Source: Verpa conica (Eukaryota; Ascomycota; Pezizomycetes; Pezizales; Morchellaceae). Taken from it: a stretch of 64,000 nucleotides of DNA. Each line of letters opens with the position of its first letter. The stretch's first letter is position 1. The notes under the pieces are model-generated. The model did no database searches. It had not been told where the DNA came from and was given only the letters and a program-made list of their open reading frames with translations. The translations under genes and the position numbers were made by a program. Positions 21,514 to 33,694 of the stretch are shown here, one piece after another. The stretch is from NCBI GenBank assembly GCA_033030425.1, contig JAUFSD010000003.1, positions 248,001-312,000 of the forward strand, in the 5' to 3' direction.

Positions 21514-23440
21514 TTTCGCGACGTTGAGGGAAGCTGCGGCTCTGGGGGGATGAATGAAGCTTTGTTGTTGTTCGTGATGGGAAAAGGAACATCCCATCAC
21601 TTGGCAGGGAGGATCTGATAACGGGTCATGGATTGTCACTCGTTATTTCCTATCTTTCACGTAACTGAGAAATAAAATTTTGTTCTTGAACACTTATTCT
21701 ATAATCAACTAAAGCATGTCTTATAGGACGATTGTCCTGTGTAATTTCTATATGCGGCCTGACAAGAAATAGACTGAGATAGTGACTATGCCCACACTAC
21801 GTTGCTTAATTCCCAATATGTCCTCCATTTCTTATTTCTATACGGGTATAGTGAGTGTTTCCTGTGGAGCTCTATTGTTATATAATTCTGTTCAGGGGCG
21901 TGTAAAGGACGATGCTAATGACTCGTAAACTATAATCTCGTTTTGATACACCTCCGAATTCTGGTGCACGGCTTAATCGCTTCTTTTTCAGCTAAAATTA
22001 GTTCTATATTTGATAATATAAGGGGAAGAAGGTTTACCAGTGTGAGTGACATTGTAAGGGGCTGACTTTCAACCTCCCTAAAATAATATAGTGATAGCTT
22101 TAATTCATGTTATATAGCCCTGCCTTTGTATAGAGTCGGAGCTAGGCTAGGAATATCATTGTATCTAAAACGTGTTAAAAGTACACTCAAACAAACTGAC
22201 CCTTTTAAGGATGTTCCGAAGATAACTAAATTACTCTACTCGGGTAGTAATTAAGACCTTGTATGGCACAGTTAACTCAAACCTCAATACATCCCGCTTA
22301 CCAGCTACTCTACGCAATGAAGGCGCCCTGTATTGCGATCGAGTATCAGTTCTAGAGGTGCTTTTGGGTATGAAAATAGTTACTATAGCTTGCGAGTGCT
22401 AGTTGTTATCCACCGCCCGAGAAAGTTTCTAAGAAATGAATCTAGGGGGGCTAGGTGACTAGGCGTACTGACTAATATAATGATATATGATATTCATTTG
22501 CCTAAGAATTATCATGATTTTGTTTAGGGCGCTCTTTCTTAATCGGCAGTCATCAGCATTGAACACCCCAAAGTCTTCTACTAATGGAATGGCCTAATTT
22601 TCTTCATATATTGATATATCAATAGGTTGATTCCAGGGAATTGTTTCATTCACCTCAACAGACTGTAGATAGTGGTTTAGTTCCATTGTTAGGTTTCTGT
22701 CTCCATTGCGTTAATTAAGAGGAATAATACCTTCTATTGGTTTTATATTTTCAAGAGTAATAGAAGGATCTGAATGAGATACTGTGAAGTCATCCACGCA
22801 GTACGAACGCCTCATTATTTTCTCTAGCCGTGGATCTGAGAAATGTTCCGTGGTACGTTTAGACCTAAAATACGCTGGAGAGATCTAATTATATGCTCCA
22901 GATTTTATTTTAATGAAAACGATCTCCTTGGGGTCCCTAGATTTCTATTTACCTATCTAATAAGTCAGCTATGGATGTGCTTGGGAGGATGAGGGGATGA
23001 GATTGGGTCGGCCCTAGAATCATCGGAGGCTTGAAATACCATAGTGTTGCAATTTATTGGGACAATATGGAAGCAGCTGGAACTCGATACTATATTCGAC
23101 CAACAAAGCTGTGAGAGCTTTTCTTACTGATTTGTTCTGTAATGTCCTTTTCTATCATGTTCTTCAAAGTATCGGTAGGAGCATGTCTAAAGAGAAGAGT
23201 ACACTTAGCATGTTATCGTGGTAAAGAGGTTAGATTATATGGGCGTGGTAAACCCTTCATGGAGTTTAACAACATGATAACGGTGATGATTGTGTAGAGA
23301 TAATGAGACGTTGTGTTCCTGACTAGGTTTTGATCACGAACAAGGATCAGTTGAGCCTCACCAGACCCAACAACCCTCCCACTTCCCCAATTGCTCCAAC
23401 TCCACCACCCACAACCCCCCCACACACAAGACCGCCCACT
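21514..23440. other. AT-rich intergenic block between U1-C and MED1
   Basis: 1.9 kb, strongly AT-rich from about 21640 to 23330, with stops in every frame and no recoverable domain. One weak frame near 23060 reads GTRYYIRPTKL, but this is not enough to call a fossil. It looks like old mutated repeat DNA. The last 100 bp become C/A-rich, as a leader of the Med1 gene. Confidence 0.45.
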
Positions 23441-25295
23441 ATGACGACCCCCAAAATGCCTGGAATGACCCCGAATTCACACGGTGCTTCATTCACATTC
23501 TCCCCAGCACTTCTTGGTCAATCCCCCGCCGCCGCTCAACACCTCCTCAATAAGCATCGTTCCCCGGCACCTATGCAAGCAGGCTTCAGCACCCCCGAAG
23601 CTCTCGCTGCGATGGGGATTGGTATGACACCAGGTGCGTCGGGGGCTAGTCACTTAGGTATCCCGCAAATAAATATGGGGATGAACATGCCACCGGATGA
23701 GAGTAAGAAGCGGGAGCTGGGGGAGATACTACGATTACTTGCATTGCGCCCTGGGAGGATCTCTGAGGAGGGGGTAGAAAGGCTTGCGAAGAGAATGGGG
23801 TAGGTATCATCTTCAGGGAAGCTATGATAGAGCTGACATTTTGGGTAGTCTGGAATGCTACAAAGACACAACTACAACCCCAGGCCTTACTACCATGTCC
23901 CTCGCTGCCAAAATCTTTCTCCTTGATATAGATTTCCGCGACTCAACTATAACCCGTGTTGCGCTCTCATTTGCACAGACTGCTGGCCCCTCTCAGGAGC
24001 TTGCGCATCTTGCAGACACAATCCTTCACAGGAACCTCTGCCCCAATCTCAAGAACCCCAAGGAACACCCACCACTCATATCACCCTCCCTCTCTAGCTT
24101 TGCGGACAACCTTGACCGACTAGCAAAGACTGACCGTCTTAGCTCTCCTCCAAACCTCAATTGCTTCACCGCAATAACCGGAATCTACACCTCCCTCTCC
24201 AAGATCTTCGCTCACGAGTCCAGCACCCTCGAGGATGGCCCCATAGCCGCAATGTGCAAAGGCACCGGCCGCCCCCGCATGCACGTCCGCTCCAAAGTCG
24301 GCCTGAGTGTCGAATACTGGCAAGAACGGCACTACATCACCTCTGGAGATGCAGACGAAGAAGCAAGCATCTACCGGGTCCTAATCGAAGTCGAAGAAAT
24401 CCCTACCGACTTCAACAACCTCAACCCCATCACCCCAGTCCGCACATCCTCACACTGGGTCTCTGACGAGATCAAGAAACCCAGTGATGACAACCTCTTT
24501 GGTGACTCTGAAGATACTGTAACTGACTGGCTGGAGCCCCTAGTCGAGGAGCTCCTAGAAGCCCCCATATCCGCTCGTTTTGTCGCGCGCTTGGATCCAC
24601 CAGTCGCAGTCCCGTATGTGGATGAGCTGCATTTGTTTAACTCGCTCATGCTCGATCCGCCAGTTGGAATAGGCGCAGAAACTATTGAAGCGCTATTGTT
24701 CCCGGGGGGTGTGGTGGAGAAGGAGCGAAGGTTATTTGTGCCGCCTGCTGCAGAGGATGGGTTAGGGGAGGCCGAAGAAGGGGCGAGGCATAGGTACCAT
24801 TTGCACTCGGGGCTGAAGCCAGTATATGCAAGAAATATCCACGAAGTACCGTTTTCGCATCCGAAGGAACTTGTGGGGATATTTCAAATTCTGAGACAGT
24901 TTGTGTTTGTCGGTACTCTATTGAAAAGTTGCTTTGATCCACTTGGTGGGTCTGTGCCTGAGAAGGATATGGCGATGGATAATAATAATGATTCGGATGA
25001 TGATCTGGATGCATTTATGGCGGACCTTGATAGTGGACCTTCGGAGGAGTTGGCGGGAGGGGTTTTACCGGTTGATGTGACGTTGGGGAGTGATCAGCAA
25101 GGGGGATTTAACGTAGGTGTGATTTTCCCGTTTAGAGGGGGAATTACAAGCTTTGGGGTAGAGGTGGGAAGGAATGCGGATGTGAGAGTGGTAGATGTAG
25201 ATGTGAAGGGGGGTGTGGATGTTAGGGGGTTGGAGAGGGCGGTGGTTGTGGGAGAGGATTTGGGAGTGGTTGTAGAGTGGGTTAGGAGACGGTGA
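23441..25295 (+). CDS. Mediator complex subunit Med1 (fungal type)
   Basis: Two exons, 23441-23799 and 23849-25295, giving 601 residues. The 49-nt intron (23800-23848) joins EEGVERLAKRMG to LECYKD in phase. The N-terminus is Pro/Ser/Met-rich. Residues from about 95 match the fungal Med1 pattern: RELGEILRLLALRPGRISEE, then LSLAAKIFLLDIDF, ITRVALSFAQ, LADTILHRNLCP and FADNLDRLAKTDRLS. An acidic run (DSDDDLDAFMADLD, near residue 495) lies towards the C-terminus. Med1 belongs to the middle module of Mediator, linking activators to RNA polymerase II. The frame is open upstream of 23441 without ATG, so this start is the first available. Confidence 0.87.
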
Positions 25296-26608
25296 AGGTG
25301 GGTGTAATTGATAAATATGGAGTTGGAAATAGGCGTTAATAATTACTTGTATTGTATTGTTTTACAAAAGCTTATGGGTGGTATCTAGAGTACTGAGTGA
25401 GATTCTATGATTTGATAAAGTGAGTGAGATGCTATGATGCACAAGGGCCAACTCCCCAACCTCCTTATCCTGAAGGAGATTAGCCAAGCTGGCTTTGAAG
25501 CCATAATAGATCTATAGATAAGACAGCAAAATAAACACCTAGACTGGTTCCCCTAACACATACTAGCTGGTCAGTATCTTCGTAAATCTATTACCATGCT
25601 AGGAAAGGTATTTAAGGAACTGTGGCTTGAGTACTCGTACTCGTATCCTGATAGTACCGATCATTAGGCAACTACCCCGCAAAGTGAATTGCACTTTATC
25701 TTACGATGGCAAATAGGGCATTACTATAGCCACTAATTACGAAACAAGTTTCAAAACTAGGGGTGGGTTCCCAGGTGAGTATAAATGGTGTAGAATTATA
25801 ATAATAGAAAATAAGATTGGCTATTTATTTAAACCATAGTGTTATTAGCTAGTGGGAACGTATTTTGCCGTGCTTCTGCCTGTAAAATCATGAATTTTGT
25901 AAAAGGGACTGCTATTGCATACCATACAAAGCTGCCCCAAGTCTACGATTTTGTATGATATGCAATAGCAGTCATTTTACAAACGTCATGAGATTACGAG
26001 TAGTATGTGAGTAGGGGCTATAAGTCTATAAGTGTAAAAATATATACTTGTGTGTACGGGTATAAATCTTGACTCACTGCTGCCTAAACCAGATATATAA
26101 CATAAAGCACTTAACTATTGCACTTAAGCCCTATGAGCGGCCTAGGTAGGTTTAGGGGCTGCATGATTGTGGTGAAAGAGGTAAGATAGACATTGAATGG
26201 GTCAGGCTTGGGTAGCTGTTTCTAAAACTTGACGTGTCGTTTGAAGGCCTAGGTTTTAATTCGTGGAAGAGCTAAAAGGTTATATGCATGTCCCACTTAA
26301 ACAGGCGTATGTTGAAGCTCATTATCCAGATGTGAGTAGAGTGGTACAGCAGAAATCAGGATGTGATGAGTCCTCTCAAAATCCAGAAGTTATTCCCGTG
26401 TTTTTGTTCACCCCGCAAATGACCCTACAGTACTAATACTCCTAGTACACATTATAAAATACCTATGCACGACACTACCTAGTAAAAATTAACCCCGAGT
26501 ACAATAAAATAGGTACACTTTGTTAATAAATACACATAGCAGCCTACTAATACCTATGGACCCCCCACCGGCTCTCTAACCCCGCCATATTCCATATCTC
26601 TAGCAAAA
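25296..26608. other. AT-rich intergenic region with a hairpin element
   Basis: 1.3 kb between Med1 and the DUF4419 gene. It is AT-rich with no supported gene; it contains the imperfect hairpin at 25888-25991. This marks the start of the accessory part of the window. Confidence 0.5.
25888..25991. mobile_element. hairpin MITE-like element
   Basis: Two arms of 42-43 bp, nearly perfect inverted copies: left 25888-25930 (TCATGA..TTTGTAAAA..ACTGCTATTGCATA..CATACAAA), right 25950-25991. They are separated by about 19 bp. The arms differ at about five positions plus one indel. I find no convincing target-site duplication. No coding capacity. Confidence 0.6.
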
Positions 26609-28015
26609 ATGCCAGTAACATTCACAGTCGCTTCTCACCCTGCAAAGCCCCTCAAGCCCCCGCTCTCATACGAAAGAAACTCTGCAAATGAGGGAATCTA
26701 CACGCCTGTCACTGCCACATCAATTCTCCAGTCCGCAGCTCCAGAAGCCTCCAAAGGTATCCAGGAGATGTTTCACTCTTCAATTAATGAAGCCGATATA
26801 CCAGATATCATACCGAGCCCAAACGGTTTCGTATATGCTTGTATTCAGGCCTATAACGAGCATCAGAACCTCATGGTCAGGCCTGATGATGTGTGGCTTT
26901 GTATATTGACCCAGTTTTCACTATACGTAAACAGTCACGGAGAGGAGATGAGGAACCACTTTGTTACGCATGATGGGAGGGAGGAGCTTGTGGTTGCGGG
27001 GGTGGGAAATATATACACGGCGGATTTTGGTGAATTATCTGTACAGATGGGGGATTTATTAGATGTACACATGTTCCTTGCCTCATGAAACCTATGCATG
27101 TATATGGTCCAACTGACAGAAAACACCAACAGAAAAACATCCTAGATAAAGAGCTCCATCAATGGATTATCCCAGATTTCACTACTACCACAACCACCGA
27201 TATTGTCTGCTCATCCATCGTAATGATGGCCACCCTAAAGAGCTACTTCACCTATAAGTATACCTCTCCCCTCTTCTCTACTTAGATAACCCAACTAACC
27301 ACCTCCTAGAATTATTTTCCAGTGTGGTATTCCCACCGTCACCCTTCTTGGTGAAAAATCAGACTACGAGTCTATTCTCACGCGTCTCTCAAAACTATCC
27401 ACCTTTGGCCCCAGACACGAACACCTAGTAAGATGGCAAGCAATCATCACCCCAATCATCACATCCTTCGTCTCCTCCTTCGACCTAGACCCTGTAACAA
27501 AGACCGTAACTCCGGCAATAATTGACTTCTGGGCGAAAATAATATCCTACCAACGATTTGGCTCAGGCTCACCCAACATGAGTGGTTGGCTCACTGCTTT
27601 CTGTGTCTTTGGGGATAAAGGCGAATGGCAGGGTGGGCCTTATAATCCCGGGGAGCCCTATCAGCCTAATGAGCCATGTAGGCCTGAAGAACCCGAATCT
27701 AGCAAATCTGGAAAGCTCAAAGAGTCTAAACCCTACTCTAGGCCGGGTGAGGCCTCCTCCCGGAGAAGAAAAAAGGTACAGAGGCCAACTAGAGCAGAAA
27801 AAAGCGAGACCTGGAATCCGTATCCTACCCTCACCGTAAACCGTATTCCCTTGGGTCTCTCAGAGGTGAAAGTTAAAGTTGATGATCATGGGAGATTCTA
27901 CGATACAACAATGGTTGCGGGGCTAGTCGGGTATAAGACTTCTGGTAGAAGGGAGACGGTGGCACCGTATCCAGGGTGGTTTATATTTACTAAGGATGTA
28001 CCCCCGCAGGCGTGA
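26609..28015 (+). CDS. DUF4419 domain protein
   Basis: Three exons, 26609-27064, 27133-27257, 27310-28015, giving 428 residues. Splicing joins MGDLLD to KNILDKELHQWIIPDFTTTT and TYK to IIFQCGIPTVTLLGEKSD, both in phase. Family hallmarks are present in order: NGFVYACIQAYNEHQNLMVR, PDDVWLCILTQFSLYVN, GEEMRNHFVTHDGREELVV, IIPDFTTTT, SSIVMMATLKSYFTYK, CGIPTVTLLG and NMSGWLTAFCVF. DUF4419 proteins are widespread in fungi and other eukaryotes, often as expanded families, with no established biochemistry. A Pro/Glu-rich insertion (PGEPYQPNEPCRPEEPE) followed by a Lys/Arg-rich run sits after the SGWLTAFCVF motif and is probably a lineage-specific loop. It converges on the ankyrin gene. Confidence 0.88.
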
Positions 28016-28347
28016 TACTTGACCTCGGTTTTGTACTGAAATCAAGATCTGAGTATTTTAATTAATAGGTCATAAAAAGATCTCGTTCTGTCCATGTAGC
28101 ACTGTATCTAGGTGTTTATTTTGGACTAGGGAAATATTATGAGATCCCGAGACCAAGCCATCTATTATTTTGTTATCCTTGTATGTACATCTAAAGGATG
28201 ATAGCCTTTAAAGGAAGAAAGAAAAAGGGATAGTATAGTCTCTTCTCCCCAATCATCCGCATAACCTAAACTATCAAATTTACTACACACAATTTTAACC
28301 TAAAACCGAAGGATACACCAATAACTACTGCCAAACTTAGAGGTTGT
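28016..28347. other. convergent 3' spacer
   Basis: 332 bp between the DUF4419 and ankyrin gene stops. AT-rich; nothing recognisable. Confidence 0.5.
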
Positions 28348-29232
28348 CTATGTAGCCCTATGGTTGACCAGCTTCATTATCACTTCACCGTTAATACACT
28401 CCCTAGGAAGGTCCTCGAGAGTATAGTCAGCAGCTCTCTTTCCGAGAAGGTTTCGACTATAGATATCAGCCCCAAATCCCACAAGTCTCTCCACCGAACC
28501 TAGGTGCCCCCCCTCAACTGCAAGATGCAGAGCCGTCTTTCCCGAATAAATACCCTTAGTCTCAAGATCCACCTGTCTCGTATTTAACAATTTCATAACT
28601 GCCTTTGCATTCCCAGCCTCGGCAGCATACATGAGAGGTGTGAATCCAATATTCGTATTGGCATTCAAATCAGCACCTTTATCAATAAACATACCAATAA
28701 TCTTCCCGTTCCCCCGGCTCGCTGCAATATGCAGTGGCGTATGTCCAGTATTTGTCACAGCCCTCACATCGGCCCCCTTTTCGAGAAGAAAACAGATTAT
28801 GCTTTCATTGGGGGAACGAGCAGCATAGTGCAAAACCGTACATCCCCCGAAATCACGATATTCGTTGATTTTAGATAGACCTAGGGCCTCCACGAGTAGT
28901 TCTATAATTCTAAGGTTCCCTCCTTCCGCTTGTGCTGCGTAGTGTAGACAGGACCGCCCTCCGCCAGATACTGTATTGTGAATAACTGTGAGATCAGCTC
29001 CCTTGTCGATGAGGTATTTAACGCCTTTAGCGAATCCGTATTTTGCAGCCCAGAGAATGTCTGCCGGGAAATCGCTACGACGCTTCACAGCGAAATTCAT
29101 TTGAGGGTTTTCGTTAAGGAAGAGCAGCATGGCTATTTCTGCCTCTGTGTCTCCTATAGGTATGGCTTTTACCTCCTTAACCGATTTATCTTCTGTCTCT
29201 TTCACCGGCATGGGCAAGTTTGGCTGCGACAT
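28348..29232 (-). CDS. ankyrin-repeat protein
   Basis: A 294-residue intronless protein starting at the ATG 29232-29230. At least five ankyrin repeats are visible: GRSCLHYAAQAEGGNLRIIE (about residue 92), GCTVLHYAARSPNESIICFL (129), GHTPLHIAASRGNGKIIGMF (162), GFTPLMYAAEAGNAKAVMKL (195) and GKTALHLAVEGGHLGSVERL (230), with weaker ones before and after. There is no other domain and no signal peptide, so it is a likely intracellular protein-binding scaffold. The partner is unknown. Stand-alone ankyrin proteins are a rapidly expanding class in filamentous fungi, and its place next to DUF4419 and F-box genes fits an accessory island. Confidence 0.88.
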   Translation of the reverse strand: MSQPNLPMPVKETEDKSVKEVKAIPIGDTEAEIAMLLFLNENPQMNFAVKRRSDFPADILWAAKYGFAKGVKYLIDKGADLTVIHNTVSGGGRSCLHYAAQAEGGNLRIIELLVEALGLSKINEYRDFGGCTVLHYAARSPNESIICFLLEKGADVRAVTNTGHTPLHIAASRGNGKIIGMFIDKGADLNANTNIGFTPLMYAAEAGNAKAVMKLLNTRQVDLETKGIYSGKTALHLAVEGGHLGSVERLVGFGADIYSRNLLGKRAADYTLEDLPRECINGEVIMKLVNHRAT

Positions 29233-29573
29233 TGTTACTTGCAGGGAATAGAAATTATAGAATTAGAATTTTGGCTGTGTGACTATGGAGAAGATCGTTG
29301 ATGAGAAGGCTGAGATTCTTATAAAGGTGCATATACAGAACACAACTATGCTTTGATAATCACCAGTGTACATTAAGCTTTGGCCTAAAATGTTGCCAGA
29401 TATGTACTTGAACTTATTCCTCCACATACGCGAGCGCATATCTTACAATGAAACCAGTTCCTCTGACTGCCTCCTCCCATGAGAATTGCTTATATGTCAT
29501 AATATATCACTCGTTGGGGTCGATGGAGTGGCCGACTAATATCGTCACGGGAAACGTATTAGGATTCCTAGCC
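29233..29573. other. spacer between ankyrin and F-box genes
   Basis: 341 bp holding the ankyrin promoter and the F-box gene 3' end. AT-rich; nothing recognisable. Confidence 0.5.
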
Positions 29574-32339
29574 TCAGGCGTTCGCAAAAAGGTCTTCGAT
29601 ATCCGAATCAACGTCCGTAAGTAGGCTTGTATCATCGGGTAAAGGCGGTTCAAATTTAATCTTTTTCTTTTCATGCTCCACCATGTCATTCATCCCCTGG
29701 TCGTTTTCACCCTCCTGCACTCGTATCGGTTCTATTTCTCGGTCCCGTTTTAACATTCGCTCCTTTGTAGTCTCAGGGCTAGATCTTCCATCTCTTTCAG
29801 TGACAAGGTTAGTCTCCTGCCGAATATCCCTTGGCCGGTCAGCTTCCTTTTCCTCCATTTTCACATCCTCACCACCTGTCTCATCCTTAATATCCCCCGA
29901 ATATATTTCACCCTCCTCCAACTGAACCATATTATCTATCATCCGAGCTAACTCTCTGTCTGCTTCCTTCAGTAGCCCTATCCACTGTTTCCTAACCTCT
30001 ACGTTCAAGATCTCTAGGCAAAATCTAAAAATATCTTCCCTACTCGAAAGCTTGACGAATACTTCCGGCCATGGTGCTTTGGAGTTTCGATGGTCGTGAC
30101 CGAAATGCGAGGAGAGAGCCAACCATGTAAATGGTTTTCTTTTTCTAGTTTCATATGCGCCGCATATCCCACATCTGAGTCCCCCGAACATTCGGTCGTC
30201 ACTTTTCACCTGAATGGCATCCGCAAGATGAGCAAAACAAGTAAAATCTGGTAATTCCTTGTGGACTCGCAAATACGAAGTGATACTGAGGTGGAGCCAT
30301 AGGAAAAGTCTATGGCTATCAGGCACGATATCTTGGAATACTGTTATTTTCGAAAACATCTCATTCATGTGGTTATGAAAAAGGGCTTTCAATGCCCTCT
30401 TTCCACAGACCACCTGTTTTGAGCTGGTTCCGATGTCATAGTTTGATGGAGGAGCATGCTGGTTGTGCTGGGAAAAAACTTTAGTGCTCCCTCCTTTGGC
30501 TGTAAGGGGCTTATCATCTCCTCGTATCGGCAGTTCCGCTGGCCATTTCTGGTATGGCCAATACACTCGAGATGCAGTATTAACATCACGGCCTTGAGAC
30601 TCCGGTGACTTTCTCCACCCCATCTCATCGGAATGCATCGCTGCTATATGGTCAAACACCCCACTAAGCGCGGATTTTTGATTACAGAATGCGCACATGA
30701 ATATTTTTCTCGGGTTTTTAAGGAATTTCTTCAATTTATCCCACAAGAGCAGCAATGTTCCAAGTGGTGGAGGCATCTCTTCTGTCGCAGGCCATCTACT
30801 CCGAGCATAGTTAAAGGCCCGAATGGCAAATGAGCCTTCACATCCAGGTCTAAAGGCTCCGCCGTTTTCAACCAAGAACTGGTCGATTGAGGGTCTCATG
30901 ATGATTTTGGCCCTTGGTCCAGCCATCTCCCAAGCTTTTGCGTCCTCTTTCTCTTTTTGCGCCTTCCTCCATACTTCTTCTTCTGCATGTTTCTTTTCGG
31001 CGTCTTCTCTTCCTGCTTCAAGCTTTTTGAGTAACATCTTCCATGCCCTTTCCGTAAGTGGACGACTAGCCCGAACTGCAGCTTCATATGCTGGGATAAA
31101 ACGTAGTATATCTTCTGTAAGTGGCGGATCAATAAGCAAGCATTTTGCCCTGATGTCGGCCTTCCTTTGGCAACAGACAAGGTCTGCTTCCCTACATCTC
31201 CCCCGAGCAACTATTGTTTCGAATTAGCTTCTAATAATAGTAAAAAAACAAGAGTTTTTAAACCCTTACGTTCTGCTTCAAATTTCTCTACCCTTGCAAT
31301 ATCCTCTTCGGCTTGGAGAACTTCAGATCTCAATCTCTGGATAGAAACTGGAGTCCGGCTCCTCATTTTCACCTCAAGAGCTTTAACATCCTCCAGCCAC
31401 CATATATTTTGATAGTAGCCTCCAACTGAGGATTTTGTCCAATTACCCCAGCCTACCAATGTCAGTACCCTATTGAAAGGCTCCCTAGGTCTTGATACAT
31501 GAACATACTATCAATAGCTCCAGAAACTAGACAGTCTCTCCACTGCTCTTTAAACCCACTCCTCGCTAGAAGAACGTATTCCTAACATTAATTACCAATA
31601 TCAGCATTAAGCAATATTTATCACCCTCACAATAAATACGGTCAGGCTTAATACATACCTTTATCGTCCCCTGTTTCAAACAGTTCTTACAGCACCTAAT
31701 CCTAAATTCCCAATAGCTCTTTCTAATTTTAGGTGCGCGGCAAATCATACAGCCGACGCCTAAATATAAATTCCACATTTCCCACTCCTTCATCCCAACA
31801 ATAGGCTTAGGGTACTCAGGGAAATGGTATCTTCGGACGCTCCTCCAGAGATTTTCATCATCAATCAGGTCTTTGAATGTTTTCGAAATCCTTCGAGATC
31901 GAGCAAGGAATGCTGGCTGACAGAAGGAAAATATTTTAAGCCAAATCTCATTAGGTATAAAAGACTTAATTGGCTGACCCTTGGAAAAGCTCTGCTTCCT
32001 GGGGGCTGTTGTGATGGTGGTGTTTGTAGTTCTTTTGCGACGTTTGGTGGACGGAAATGTGGGGTGATCAATTTCGTCTTCATCTTCAGAGGTATCAATA
32101 AACCTCCTCCCTTTTCTCCTAAGCCCATACCTTGTCACACTCACGTCCTGCTTCTGGATCTCATCGTCTAGGTCGCTTTCGATTTCATAGGCACTATGGC
32201 AATCCTCCTCCTCTTCCTCGCCGCTGTCGATACCGGGAAAGGCACCTCCTAGATGACCTATAGTCTCGTCTTCAGTTACTGCTAAGCTAGACTTTAACGA
32301 AGGGCTGATGACCGGGCGGTTAGTTAGCTGTGATGCCAT
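29574..32339 (-). CDS. large F-box protein with putative zinc-binding motifs
   Basis: Four exons: 32339-31659, 31581-31509, 31452-31270, 31210-29574, giving 857 residues. Start 32339 is the first true ATG (MASQLTNRP). Introns were placed by phase; the second has a clear TACTGAC branch site. After an acidic, basic-patched N-terminus, residues about 128-170 form an F-box: IKSFIPNEIWLKIFSFCQPA, FLARSRRISKTFKDLI, LWRSVRRYHFP. Then GCMICRAPK and IRCCKNCLK look like a four-cysteine zinc ribbon. A coiled-coil-like charged region follows (about 270-400). Two C2H2-like segments come next: FMCAFCNQKSALSGVFDHIA with a following AMH, and LRCGICGAYETRKRK with later histidines SSHFGHDH. The tail is acidic. 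F-box proteins bring substrates to SCF ubiquitin ligases. The zinc sites are my reading; the substrate is unknown. Confidence 0.82.
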
Positions 32340-33192
32340 AGTGGTTATGGTTGATGATAGAGCTGTAGATAGTGTGTGGTGTTGGAGATGCAATGGAGCC
32401 AATTAGCGCTGGATACACATTCCGGGTTCAGGCAGGAGACTCGAGGCTGATAGAGTTGAGGGTCATAGCGGAGCTTAGACAAAGCTATTCAGTATTACAT
32501 GTACGCTGTTGGTGACTACCCACTGTGGTTAGGGCTTTGTCGTGCAGGAGCATGGGGGCAGAATCTTGCATTCTATTTGAGGATTAGGAATCAACACAAA
32601 TGCCAACACTACAGAATATATGCAGGTGTACATGTAGTAAAGCACCCATGATTGATGTGATTTAAGTAGGACTGGACTAATTAAATTACAAAGGAGGAAG
32701 AGTTCAAACTAATATAAATTGTATACATATATCAACGGAGGTAAGCTTGAATTCCTCAAGTATTAGTGAATGCGTACCCCGGTCAGGCCTTCCTAGTTAC
32801 TTTTTACTATTAACAAGGGCATAAAGATAGAGCCTCGACTAATCCTACGGCTATATACAGCTGGATAGGCACTTAAGAAATAGCCGCTCCATTCATTTAA
32901 TTATAATTTACCTTAACCAGGGAAAGATTAAGTAGAGGGAAAGCAATCAAGTTCTCAAGAAGGAATGCCCACGTATATATCAGCTGCTGGGCATTTATGC
33001 GGTATTTCCAGGGCTGTTTTTGCATCATTGTGGTGGCCCCAGCACCACTTCTGTCGCGTCGTCTCTCTCAAGATAGCCACGATCGACGATAAGCGAGACT
33101 GATCACCGATGCATTATGCAGGGGACCTTCAGCAGAGCCGGGTCATAAGTAGACATAAATCCCAATAAATTCAGTAAACCCGAGTAAAGAAG

Positions 33193-33694
33193 TGTTGGGA
33201 CCCAGATTGAGATATAAGTTGAAGCGATACGCAATTCTATAGATATCAAAGTGTATTATATAATACATTCAACCTTATTACCTACGTACGGCCCGGCAGG
33301 GGGGCTAATTAAAGAACTTGTGAGAATTAACCCCAGATTAATTTCCTGTGGGGGCTAAGGTAGAAGACAGCAATACGCGTCGTCTTAAGCTTTCTAAGTC
33401 TGAATGACAAGAGAAAGTGTAACAATTTAGCTACGCAGAAGTAGTTAAATAGATCTACATCTATCCAATATGATGTCCTCGCTCAACCTTGTTAAAATTG
33501 TGTATATAGTTCTAAAATTCCCATATAATAAGGTTAAGATAGTAAGAATATAGATTATAACAGGATAGTAATGGCATAGTAGGACTTTCAGATGGAAAAT
33601 CTTCCGGGGAGCTGTTGGAAGCTGGAGATAGGTTGACTTATCAGTGTTATGATGTCTATTTCTCGAGTGTACGAAATATAATATATTCTCAACA
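33193..33694 (+). mobile_element. possible solo LTR (copia-like ends)
   Basis: A 502-bp stretch begins TGTTGGGACC and ends TATTCTCAACA. TGTTG...CAACA inverted ends with an AT-rich body are the usual form of Ty1/copia LTRs (compare yeast delta, TGTTGG...CTCAACA). The flanking five bases (AGAAG / GTTAG) do not match, and no second copy or internal coding region is present in the window, so the call is tentative. Confidence 0.3.

Noticed and set aside
22300..23120. Possible retrotransposon pol remnant in the AT-rich block before MED1
   Set aside because: Only a few suggestive residues in broken frames; no catalytic motif such as YVDD could be found on either strand.
24371..25014. Minus-strand frames opposite MED1
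   Set aside because: Shadow frames of a well-supported spliced gene; low-complexity products.
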